Source: Ramlibacter alkalitolerans (GTDB lineage Bacteria; Pseudomonadota; Gammaproteobacteria; Burkholderiales; Burkholderiaceae_C). From it: a DNA stretch of 64,000 bases. Where the stretch lies: contig NZ_JAEQND010000008.1 of assembly GCF_016722765.1 (NCBI RefSeq), forward strand, positions 186,001-250,000, read 5' to 3'. A program made the translations under genes and the position numbers. Each line of letters opens with the position of its first letter. Position 1 is the stretch's first letter. Below, in pieces: positions 47,874 through 55,389 of the stretch. The notes beneath the pieces were generated by a model. It did no database searches. It was not told the origin of the DNA and saw only the letters and a program-made list of their open reading frames with translations.

Positions 47874-50150
47874 ATGAGCGCGGTGCTCCCGTCGACCACG
47901 GGCAAACGGCCCAGCAGTCCGATCCTCCCCTCCCCAGCCGCGGCAAATGCTGCAGCGGCCAGCTTTGCCGCTCTCACGGCACGGCTCGACTACCTCGACC
48001 CGGTCGAAGTCGACCTGGTCCGCAAGGCGTACCGGTACGCCGACGAAGCCCACCTGGGCCAGATGCGCGCCAGCGGCGAGCCCTACATCACCCACCCGAT
48101 CGCCGTGGCGGCGCAGTGCGCCGAATGGAAGCTCGACGCCCAGGCCCTCATGGCGGCGCTGCTGCACGACGCCATGGAGGACTGCGGCGTCACCAAACCG
48201 CAGCTGATCGAGCGCTTCGGGGTGGCCGTCGCCGACCTGGTCGACGGGCTCACCAAACTGGACAAGCTGCAGTTCAACACCCGCGAAGAGACCCAGGCCG
48301 AATCCTTCCGCAAGATGCTGCTGGCCATGGCGCGCGACGTGCGCGTCATCCTGGTCAAGCTGGCCGACCGCACGCACAACATGCGCACGCTGGAAGACGT
48401 GCCGCGCGAGAAGTGGAACCGCATCGCCGGCGAGACGCTGGACATCTATGCGCCCATCGCCCACCGGCTGGGCCTGAACAACACCTACCGGGAACTGCAG
48501 GAGCTCTCGTTCCGCTACCTGCGCCCGTGGCGCTACGCCGTGCTGTCGAAGGCGGTTGCGCGCGCCCGCAGCCGCCGCCGCGACCTGATCCAGAAGGTGC
48601 ACCGCGACGTCGAGAACGCCTTCGCCGCCGGCGGCCTCGAAGTGCGCATCGCCGGGCGCGAGAAGACGCTCTACTCCATCTACAAGAAGATGGACGAGAA
48701 GCACCTGTCGTTCGCCCAGGTCACGGACATCTACGGCTTTCGCATCGTCGTGCCGACGGTGACGGACTGCTATACCGCCCTGGGCGTGCTGCACCAGTTG
48801 TACAAGCCGGTGCCCGGCCGCTTTAAGGACCACATCGCGATCCCCAAGATCAACGGCTACCAGTCGCTGCACACCACGCTGGTCGGCCCGTCGGGCGTCA
48901 ACGTCGAATTCCAGCTGCGCACCGAGGCCATGCATCTGGTGGCTGAATCGGGCGTGGCGGCGCACTGGCTGTACAAGGCCAGCGTGCCGCAGGAAGAGAA
49001 CACCGAGCGCCTGGGCACGAAGTGGCTGCAGTCGCTGCTGGACATCCAGAACGAAACCCGCGACGCCGCGGAGTTCTGGGACCACGTCAAGATCGACCTG
49101 TTCCCCGATGCGGTCTACGTCTTCACGCCCAAGAGCCAGATCCTGGCCCTGCCGCGCGGCGCCACGGTGGTCGACTTCGCGTACGCCATCCACTCCGACG
49201 TCGGCGACCACACGGTGGCCGCCCGCATCAACGGCGCCCAGGTGCCGCTGCGCACCGAGCTGAAGAACGGCGACGTGGTCGAAGTCGTGACGGCGCCGGT
49301 GTCGACGCCCAACCCGGCGTGGCTGGGCTTCGTGCGCACCGGCCGGGCCCGCTCCAAGATCCGGCACCACCTCAAGACGCTCGCGCAGGCCGAGTCGCAG
49401 CAGCTGGGCGAAAAACTGCTGGCGCAGGCGCTGCGGGCCGAGGGCATGGAGAAGCTGCCGCCGGACGACGAGACCTATCACGCCATCTGGGAAAAGCTGC
49501 TGCGCTTCACCGGGAACAAGAGCCGGGCCGAGCTGCTGACCGACCTGGGCCTGGGCAAGCGCATTGCCGGCATCGTGGCCAAGCGGCTGATGACCTTGCT
49601 GGCCGAACTGGGCGAGAAGCCCGATGCGCTCCTGATCAGCCGCGAGCGCTTCACCGCCCACGAGAACGTCTCGCAGGGCGGGCTCACGCTCGATGGCAGC
49701 GAGAACGCCTCGGTGCAGTTCGCCAGTTGCTGCCGGCCCGTGCCCGGCGATCCGATCCTCGGCTACCTCGGGCGCGGCGAAGGCCTGGTGGTCCACGCCA
49801 CCGACTGCGCGATCGCCAAGCGGCTGCAGCACAAGGACGCCGAACGCTTCATCGGTGTCGAATGGGCCGACGAGCCGGTGCGCTCCTTCGAGACCGGCAT
49901 CCTCGTCACGGTGGCCAACGGCAAGGGGGCGCTGGCCCGCGTCGCGGCGGCCCTGGCCAATGCGGAAGCCGACATCACGCACGTCGACATGGACGACGAG
50001 AGGGCGCAGGACGCCACCGACCTGCGCTTCGTGGTCTCGGTGCGCGACCGCGCGCACCTCGACTCGGTGCTGCGCAACCTCAAGCGCACGCCCTCGGTGA
50101 TGAACGCCCAGCGCATCCGCCCGGGGGGCGGGGACCCGCGGGTGGTCTAG
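47874..50150 (+). CDS. spoT: Bifunctional (p)ppGpp synthetase/hydrolase SpoT
   Basis: A 758-residue RelA/SpoT homologue. The HD hydrolase domain is intact (ITHPIAVAAQC, LLHDAMEDCGV near residue 100, LADRTHNMRTL), so it is SpoT rather than synthetase-only RelA. The synthetase part shows YSIYKKMDEKHLSFAQVTDIY, GFRIVVPTV and NVEFQLRTEAMH. TGS (VYVFTPKSQILALPRGATVV) and ACT (TGILVTVANGKGALARVAAAL) domains follow. It sets the ppGpp level. A 150-nt spacer with repeat A5 separates it from rpoZ. Confidence 0.97.
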   Translation: MSAVLPSTTGKRPSSPILPSPAAANAAAASFAALTARLDYLDPVEVDLVRKAYRYADEAHLGQMRASGEPYITHPIAVAAQCAEWKLDAQALMAALLHDAMEDCGVTKPQLIERFGVAVADLVDGLTKLDKLQFNTREETQAESFRKMLLAMARDVRVILVKLADRTHNMRTLEDVPREKWNRIAGETLDIYAPIAHRLGLNNTYRELQELSFRYLRPWRYAVLSKAVARARSRRRDLIQKVHRDVENAFAAGGLEVRIAGREKTLYSIYKKMDEKHLSFAQVTDIYGFRIVVPTVTDCYTALGVLHQLYKPVPGRFKDHIAIPKINGYQSLHTTLVGPSGVNVEFQLRTEAMHLVAESGVAAHWLYKASVPQEENTERLGTKWLQSLLDIQNETRDAAEFWDHVKIDLFPDAVYVFTPKSQILALPRGATVVDFAYAIHSDVGDHTVAARINGAQVPLRTELKNGDVVEVVTAPVSTPNPAWLGFVRTGRARSKIRHHLKTLAQAESQQLGEKLLAQALRAEGMEKLPPDDETYHAIWEKLLRFTGNKSRAELLTDLGLGKRIAGIVAKRLMTLLAELGEKPDALLISRERFTAHENVSQGGLTLDGSENASVQFASCCRPVPGDPILGYLGRGEGLVVHATDCAIAKRLQHKDAERFIGVEWADEPVRSFETGILVTVANGKGALARVAAALANAEADITHVDMDDERAQDATDLRFVVSVRDRAHLDSVLRNLKRTPSVMNAQRIRPGGGDPRVV

Positions 50151-50178
50151 GGATCCGTCTTTCCCGCGCAGTCGTCCC

Positions 50179-50324
50179 GTCATTCCCGCGGAGGCGTCGT
50201 CAGATCATTGCCGCGAAGGCGTCATCCCGTCATTCCCGCGAAGGCGGGAATCCAGGGCTCCCGATGCTCGCCGCGCGCGGCGAGTTTCCCGAACGCCCTG
50301 GATCCCCGCCTCCGCGGGGATGAC
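50179..50324. repeat. Dispersed repeat family A, copy A6 (expanded)
   Basis: Degenerate cores (GTCATTCCCGCGGAGGCG and a related piece) precede a full element: GTCATTCCCGCGAAGGCG-GGAATCCAGGG, inner hairpin GCTCGCCGCGCGCGGCGAG with TTT, then CCTGGATCCCCGCCTCCG-CGGGGATGACG. It fills the region between the convergent spoT and greB genes. Confidence 0.88.
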
Positions 50325-50357
50325 GAAAACAAGCAAGCGCCGGGATGACCAAAACCC

Positions 50358-50924
50358 TCAATGCCTCGCCGGCGCCGGATACGCCACCCGCACGATCTCG
50401 ATCTCCTTCGCGCCTGCCGGCGTCACCAGCTTCACCACGTCGCCTTCCCGCGCCTTGAGCAAGGCCCGGGCGATCGGCGAGATCCAGCTCACCTGGCCTT
50501 GCGCGCTGTCGGCCTCGTCGATGCCGAGGATGGTCACGGTGCGCTCCACGCCCGTGTCCTCCTCCGCATAGGTCACCGTGGCGCCGAAGAACACCTGGTC
50601 GTGGCCGTGGTGCAGCGACGGATCGGTGACCTCCGCGATCTCCAGCCGCTTGGTCAGGAAGCGGATGCGGCGGTCGATCTCGCGCAGCCGCTTCTTGCCA
50701 TACAGGTAATCGCCGTTCTCCGAACGGTCGCCGTTGCTGGCCGCCCAGTGGACCACGTCGACCACTTTGGGCCGCTCCTCGTCGATCAGCTGCAGCAGCT
50801 CGCCACGCAGGCGCGCATACCCCTGCGGGGTGATGTAGTTCTTGCCGCCGGCCGGCAGCGGAGGCAGGCCGCCGCCCTCCTCGTCGTCGTCGGCGTCGGA
50901 TTCGCGCGTGAACGCCTTGCTCAT
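50358..50924 (-). CDS. greB: Transcription elongation factor GreB
   Basis: A 188-residue Gre factor with the coiled-coil tip (VDVVHWAASNGDRSENGDYLYGKK, acidic residues included) and the FKBP-like C-domain (VFFGATVTYAEEDTGVERTV, SWISPIARALLKAREGDVV). It rescues backtracked RNA polymerase. The N-terminus has an extra acidic tract (DADDDEEGGG) of about 20 residues. The ATG at 50924 is chosen by this extension's typical Burkholderiales form. Confidence 0.95.
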   Translation of the reverse strand: MSKAFTRESDADDDEEGGGLPPLPAGGKNYITPQGYARLRGELLQLIDEERPKVVDVVHWAASNGDRSENGDYLYGKKRLREIDRRIRFLTKRLEIAEVTDPSLHHGHDQVFFGATVTYAEEDTGVERTVTILGIDEADSAQGQVSWISPIARALLKAREGDVVKLVTPAGAKEIEIVRVAYPAPARH

Positions 50925-51067
50925 GGCCCGAGGATAGCCCGCAGCGCGGTCCCGGCGAAAAATCAAGGGGCGTATTTCGCAGGAATGGCGCCCAACTTTT
51001 GCGCCTCCGTGTTCAGGATGCGGTGAGCCGGCGCTTCCTAGAATGGGCGCTCACCACGACAACTGCC

Positions 51068-51529
51068 TTGAGCCCTCCTTCCGCCATCTTCGCTTCCGAC
51101 GTTCCTGCCGTCGCGCTGCCGCGGCGCCGGCCGCTCGTGGCCGTGTTGCCGTTCACGCCCGCGGACGACGATCCGTCGCTGCGCCTGCTGGGCAACGACA
51201 TCGCGGACCTGCTGCGCGAGCGCCTCGCGCAGGACCCGGCCGTCCAGGCCATCCTGATCAGTTCCGATTTCCTGGCCAAGGCACCGCCGCATGCCGTGGA
51301 GCTGATCTGCCGCGAACTGCGCATCGGCTACCTGATCTCGGGCCACTGCCATGCCACGGAGCCACGCGCCTCCCTGTACGTGGAACTGACCGACACCCGC
51401 GACTGGCATATCCGCTGGGCCCGCTTCTTCCGCGGCACCGCCCACACGCTGCTCGCCGACAGCGGCGCCGAGATGGGCCAGATGGTGGCCCACCTGCGGC
51501 GCGAACTGATCGAGCAGCCCCGGCGTTAG
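51068..51529 (+). CDS. TolB-like/adenylate cyclase-associated domain protein
   Basis: A protein of about 153 residues. RRRPLVAVLPFTPADDDPSLRLLGNDIADLL is typical of the TolB-N-like domain found next to adenylate cyclase or transcription regulators. IGYLISGHCHATEPRASLYVELTDT and WHIRWARFFRGTAH continue that fold. The start is uncertain: TTG at 51068 is chosen because a TAGAAT -10-like sequence lies at 51039-51044, but GTG 51023 and TTG 50999 are in frame. It is divergent from greB. Function unknown. Confidence 0.7.
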   Translation: MSPPSAIFASDVPAVALPRRRPLVAVLPFTPADDDPSLRLLGNDIADLLRERLAQDPAVQAILISSDFLAKAPPHAVELICRELRIGYLISGHCHATEPRASLYVELTDTRDWHIRWARFFRGTAHTLLADSGAEMGQMVAHLRRELIEQPRR

Positions 51530-51642
51530 GGGGCTCCCCTCCGGTAAACGCGGGAAAGTCCGGGCCGTTTTCACCCCAATGGGTGATGTCTCGCTCTCCA
51601 GGTCATCCATAGCATGGATGCTCAGAGAGGAAAAAAGACCCC

Positions 51643-51897
51643 ATGGCCAGCTATTTCGTCGCCTACCACGCGCCACCGATCGCCGAAGTCGCGGTGCATG
51701 ACCGCGCCCGCTGCCCGCCGCACTGCTTCCTGGGCGGCGCCACGACGGAGTACCTGGGGGAATTCCTCGATACCGGCCAGGCGCTGGCCGTGGCGCGCCT
51801 GCGCTACGCCCACGCACGCGGCTGCCCGTCGTGCGAGCCGGTCCGCGTGCGCGCGTCGGCGCCGCCGTCGCTGGCACTGCCGACCGCACGCGCGTAA
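51643..51897 (+). CDS. Hypothetical protein (84 aa)
   Basis: An 84-residue protein (MASYFVAYHAPPIAEVAVHD) with five or so His/Cys residues, including RCPPHCFLGG and RGCPSCEPV, a CxxC pair in the latter. It may bind metal. It is basic at the C-terminus. No family is recognised. AGAGGAAA lies upstream of the ATG. Confidence 0.6.
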   Translation: MASYFVAYHAPPIAEVAVHDRARCPPHCFLGGATTEYLGEFLDTGQALAVARLRYAHARGCPSCEPVRVRASAPPSLALPTARA

Positions 51898-51934
51898 CGC
51901 GCCTGCGGCCGCACCGCCGGCCGTCGGCGGGGAA

Positions 51935-51953
51935 GCGTCAACCCCGTCCTACG
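51935..51953 (+). promoter_or_regulatory. GCGTCAACCCCGTCCTACG motif before the CvpA-CAP gene
   Basis: This 19-mer differs at 2 bases from the one at 62352-62370 and at 4 from that at 35935-35953. It lies 38 nt before the ATG at 51991. Confidence 0.45.
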
Positions 51954-51990
51954 TCAACAGTTCGAAGGCCGCTCCGATACTGGACGCGGC

Positions 51991-52953
51991 ATGCACTTCA
52001 CCCCCGTCGATCTCCTGCTGGCCGCCATCCTGCTGTTCGGTGCCTGGCTGGGCTGGGTGCGCGGCTTCCTGTTCTCGGCGCTCGACCTGCTCACCCTGGT
52101 GGTCAGCCTCGCTGCCGCCTTCTTCGGCTACCGCGCCGCCAGTGGCTGGATAGGCGCCGTCGCTCCGGCGCTGGGCATCTGGATCGCGCCCCTGGGCTTC
52201 GTCGCCCTGTTCCTGCTGGTGCATGTGGTGCTCGGCAGCGTGGTGCTGCGGCTGCTCCTGCGCCTGCCGCGGACGGTGCACGCCAATGCGGCCAACCGCG
52301 TGCTCGGCCTCCTGCCCGGGTTGGCGAACGGAGCGATGTACGCCATCGTGGCGTCCGTGCTGCTGTTGGCCCTGCCGCTGGGAGCGCGGGTGGCCACCTG
52401 GGTGCACGAAAGCGCGCTCGCACCGCGGCTGGCCCGTCCCGCCGAGTGGGTCGAGGTGCAGCTCGCGCCGATCTTCGACCCCGCCCTGCAGCGCACGCTC
52501 GAAGCCGTGATCGTCGATCCTGGGTCGCGCGAGCGCATCGCGCTGCAGTTCCGGGTGAAGGACGGGCAGCCCCGCCCCGACCTCGAAGAACGGATGCTGG
52601 AGCTGGTGAACGCAGAGCGGCGCGCCCACGGGCTCAAGCCGGTGCGGCCCGATCCCATCCTGTCGGAGCTGGCCCGCGCGCACAGCCGCGACATGCTGGC
52701 CCGGGGCTACTTCGCGCACGTCACGCCCGAGGGCAACGACCTCAGCGAGCGCATGCAGCAGGCCCGCATCGGCTACCTGTCGGCCGGCGAGAACCTCGCC
52801 CTGGCGCCGACGCTCTCGACCGCGCACACCGGCCTGATGCACTCGCCCGGCCACCGCGCCAACATCCTGCGACCGCAGTTCGGCCGCCTGGGCATCGGCA
52901 TCCTCGACAGCGGCGGGCACGGCCTGATGGTCACGCAGGACTTCCGGAACTGA
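51991..52953 (+). CDS. CvpA family membrane protein fused to a CAP/SCP domain
   Basis: A 320-residue protein. The N-terminal part (about 1-165) is CvpA-like: MHFTPVDLLLAAILLFGAWL, four predicted membrane helices and LPRTVHANAANRVLGLLPG. The rest (about 205-318) is a CAP domain: MLELVNAERRAHGLKPV, LARAHSRDMLARGYFAHVTP, SAGENLALAP, HSPGHRANILRPQF and GLMVTQDFRN. The CAP part would face outside. Such fusions are known in some bacteria, but the role is unclear. A TCCTAC motif is upstream. It is followed by topoisomerase IB 2 nt later. Confidence 0.92.
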   Translation: MHFTPVDLLLAAILLFGAWLGWVRGFLFSALDLLTLVVSLAAAFFGYRAASGWIGAVAPALGIWIAPLGFVALFLLVHVVLGSVVLRLLLRLPRTVHANAANRVLGLLPGLANGAMYAIVASVLLLALPLGARVATWVHESALAPRLARPAEWVEVQLAPIFDPALQRTLEAVIVDPGSRERIALQFRVKDGQPRPDLEERMLELVNAERRAHGLKPVRPDPILSELARAHSRDMLARGYFAHVTPEGNDLSERMQQARIGYLSAGENLALAPTLSTAHTGLMHSPGHRANILRPQFGRLGIGILDSGGHGLMVTQDFRN

Positions 52954-52955
52954 AC

Positions 52956-54137
52956 ATGAAGGACACCGAGGCTTTCACCCCGACCCCGGCCGATCCGAAG
53001 GAAGCGGCGGAGTCGGCCGGCCTCGTCTACGTGAGCGACGAGGAGCGCGGCATCCGGCGCGAGCGCAAGAGGGAAGGCTTCACCTACTTCAAGCCCGATG
53101 GAGAGCCCCTGCGGGACGAAGCCGCGCTGGAGCGGATACGCAAGCTGGCCATCCCGCCGGCGTACACCGACGTCTGGATCTGCCCGAAGGCCAACGGCCA
53201 CCTGCAGGCCACCGGCCGCGACGCGCGCGGCCGCAAGCAGTACCGCTACCACCCGCAGTTCCGCGAGGCGCGCGAATCCACCAAGTACGAGCACATGTTC
53301 GAATTCGCCCGCGCCCTGCCGGCGATCCGCGGGCAGCTCGCGCAGCACATGGCGCTGCGCGGCCTGCCGCGCGAGAAGGTGCTGGCCACGGTGGTGCACC
53401 TGCTGGAAACCACGCTGATCCGCGTCGGCAACGACGACTACGCGCGCGAGAACAAGAGCTACGGGCTGACCACCCTGCGCAACCCGCATGTGAAGGTCGA
53501 AGGCGCGGAGCTGCGCTTCCAGTTCAAGGGCAAGAGCGGCAAGACCTGGCGCCTGCAGGTGAAGGACCGGCGGATCGCGCGGATCGTGCGCGCCTGCCAG
53601 GACCTGCCGGGGCAGCGCCTGTTCCAGTACCGCGACGAAGCGGGCGAGGTCCGCGAGGTGACCTCGGCCGACGTCAATGCCTACCTCAGGGAGATCACCG
53701 GGAGCGACATCACGGCCAAGGACTTCCGTACTTGGGCCGGCACCGTGATGGCGGCGCTCGCGCTGCAGGAGTTCGAGGCCTTCGACACCCAGGCCACGCA
53801 GAAGAAGAACATCCGGCAGGCGATCGAGCGGGTGTCGGCGCGGCTCGGGAACACGCCGACCATCTGCCGCAAGTGCTACGTGCATCCCGAGGTGCTCAAT
53901 GCGTACGTGGAAGGCAACCTGCTGCTGGAGATCAAGGGCGAGGTGGAGAAGGAACTGCGCGAGGACCTCGCCACCTTGAAGCCCGAGGAAGCGGCGGTGC
54001 TCGCCATGCTGGAAGGGCGGCTGAAGCGCTCGCTGGAAGGCTCGTTGAAGGAGAGCCTGGCGGCGGTGGAGGCGAAGGAGAAGAAGGAGAAAAAGCCGTC
54101 GTCCCCGCGCAGGCGGGGACCCAGGGAGCGCGCGTAG
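52956..54137 (+). CDS. DNA topoisomerase IB (poxvirus/bacterial type)
   Basis: A 393-residue topoisomerase IB that relaxes DNA by a 3'-phosphotyrosine intermediate. Family motifs: GFTYFKPDGEPLRDE, IPPAYTDVWICP, GRKQYRYHPQFRE, LLETTLIRVGNDDYARENKSYGLTTLR and ITAKDFRTWAGTVMAAL. The active-site Tyr308 is in ICRKCYVHPEV. The last residues, KPSSPRRRGPRERA, come from family A copy A7 and replace or extend the native C-terminus after a Lys/Glu-rich helix. It is co-directional with the CvpA-CAP gene. Confidence 0.94.
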   Translation: MKDTEAFTPTPADPKEAAESAGLVYVSDEERGIRRERKREGFTYFKPDGEPLRDEAALERIRKLAIPPAYTDVWICPKANGHLQATGRDARGRKQYRYHPQFREARESTKYEHMFEFARALPAIRGQLAQHMALRGLPREKVLATVVHLLETTLIRVGNDDYARENKSYGLTTLRNPHVKVEGAELRFQFKGKSGKTWRLQVKDRRIARIVRACQDLPGQRLFQYRDEAGEVREVTSADVNAYLREITGSDITAKDFRTWAGTVMAALALQEFEAFDTQATQKKNIRQAIERVSARLGNTPTICRKCYVHPEVLNAYVEGNLLLEIKGEVEKELREDLATLKPEEAAVLAMLEGRLKRSLEGSLKESLAAVEAKEKKEKKPSSPRRRGPRERA

Positions 54138-54177
54138 CGCGCGGGGCACCTGGATTCCCGCCTTCGCGGGAATGACG
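54098..54177. repeat. Dispersed repeat family A, copy A7 (topoisomerase IB 3' end)
   Basis: GTCGTCCCCGCGCAGGCG-GGGACCCAGGG, inner hairpin GCGCGCGTAGCGCGC, CCTGGATTCCCGCCTTCG-CGGGAATGACG. The left core lies in the topoisomerase frame; its TAG stop is in the inner hairpin. Confidence 0.85.
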
Positions 54178-54320
54178 CGAGGGGGCGCGGGAATGACGCC
54201 AGGGGGCGCGGGAATGACGCGAGGAGGCGCGGGAAGGAAGGGAGGGGCACGGGAAGGAAGGGAGGGCGCACGGCAATGACGCGGCGCCGCCTGCGGGCGG
54301 GAGGTCACGGGAATGACACG
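54168..54320. repeat. 21-bp tandem repeat array
   Basis: Units of about 21 bp (GGGAATGACGCGAGGGGGCG) occur in three good copies followed by decayed ones (GGGAAGGAAGGGAGGGG, GGCAATGACGCGG, GGGAATGACACG). They extend copy A7. The same unit is inside thiO at 11672-11714. Confidence 0.8.
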
Positions 54321-54381
54321 ATTGACACCCGGCGCGCCGCGGGCGCAACGTACGCGCCTTGCCGCGAAAGGAGCGCCTTCC

Positions 54382-55347
54382 ATGCCTCGCTTCGTCGTCC
54401 TCGTGCGCCTGCTGCTCGTGGCCCTCGCCCTCGCCGGCGGTGGCGCCTTCGCCCAGTCGTATCCGAACAAGCCGATCCGCCTCGTGGTGCCCTTCCCGCC
54501 GGGCGGCTCGGCCGACGTGGTGGCGCGCTCGGTCGCGCAGGCCATGAGCCAGGGCCTGGGCCAGTCGGTGGTGGTGGAGAACAAGGCCGGTGCCGACGGC
54601 ATCATCGCCAGCGAGGCCGTGATGAAGTCGCCGCCCGACGGCTACACGCTGCTGCTGGCCACCAACACGGCGTTCAACGCCGCGCCCATCCTGCACAAGG
54701 TGGTGCCTTACAACCCCGTCACGGACTTCACGCCGGTCGGCAAGGTGGGCAACTTCGGCTTCTTCGTGTTCGTGCACGACACGGTGCCGGCACGCAACCT
54801 CGCGCAACTCATCGAGCATGCGCGCGCCAACCCGGGCAAGCTCACCTACGGCTCGGGCAACAGCACCAGCATCATCGCCACCGCGCGGCTGGCGCAGCAG
54901 GCGAAGGTGAACCTCGTGCACGTGCCCTACAAGGGCGATGCACCCATGACGCTCGACCTGCTGGCCGGCCGCGTGCACATGGCGATCGCCACCGGCACGC
55001 TGCTGCCGCACGTCAAGGAGGGCAAGCTGCGCGTGCTGGCCACGCTGCTGCCGCAGCGCGCGGGCTCCCTGCCGGAGGTGCCGACGCTGCCGGAGTCGGG
55101 CGCCGAGCAGATCCCGCTGACGCCCTGGGCCGGCATCTTCGGTCCGGCGAAGATGCCCAGGGAGATCGTGGACCGGCTGGCGCGCGAACTCACCCGCGCG
55201 CTCGCGCAGCCGGACGTGCGCGCGCAGCTCGAGGGGGTGGCGTTCCAGCCGCAGGGTTCGACGGCGGAGGAACTGGCGGTGATGCTGCGCGAGCAGATCG
55301 AGATCTGGGCCCGGGCGGGGAAGGATGCGGGGATCGCGCCGCAATGA
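54382..55347 (+). CDS. Tripartite tricarboxylate transporter substrate-binding protein (Bug/TctC family)
   Basis: A 321-residue Bug protein. The signal peptide ends at GGAFAQ; SYPNKPIRLVVPFPPGGSADVVAR, VVVENKAGADGIIASEAV, PDGYTLLLATNTAFN and VPYKGDAPMTLDLLAGRV follow. The ATG at 54382 is preceded by AAAGGAG. It stands alone between topoisomerase IB and the convergent glycan genes. Its partners are elsewhere. Ligand unknown. Confidence 0.94.
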   Translation: MPRFVVLVRLLLVALALAGGGAFAQSYPNKPIRLVVPFPPGGSADVVARSVAQAMSQGLGQSVVVENKAGADGIIASEAVMKSPPDGYTLLLATNTAFNAAPILHKVVPYNPVTDFTPVGKVGNFGFFVFVHDTVPARNLAQLIEHARANPGKLTYGSGNSTSIIATARLAQQAKVNLVHVPYKGDAPMTLDLLAGRVHMAIATGTLLPHVKEGKLRVLATLLPQRAGSLPEVPTLPESGAEQIPLTPWAGIFGPAKMPREIVDRLARELTRALAQPDVRAQLEGVAFQPQGSTAEELAVMLREQIEIWARAGKDAGIAPQ

Positions 55348-55348
55348 C

Positions 55349-55381
55349 CTGTCTTCCTCCCTCCCCCTCCGGGGGAGGGAA
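55349..55381. repeat. Repeat family C, short copy
   Basis: CTTCCTCCCTCCCCCTCC and GGGGGAGGG form an inverted repeat similar to the one at 10990-11048. It lies between the convergent TctC and debranching enzyme genes. Confidence 0.55.
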
Positions 55382-55389
55382 AAAGCAAG

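Noticed and set aside
47703..50183. An 826-codon reverse-strand frame opposite spoT
   Set aside because: SpoT domains (HD, synthetase, TGS, ACT) are all on the + strand; the reverse frame has no motif and runs into repeat sequences.
54168..54320. The 21-bp tandem array considered as a CRISPR array
   Set aside because: The units are contiguous, without unique spacers, and there are no cas genes nearby. It is a simple tandem repeat that grew from a family A core.
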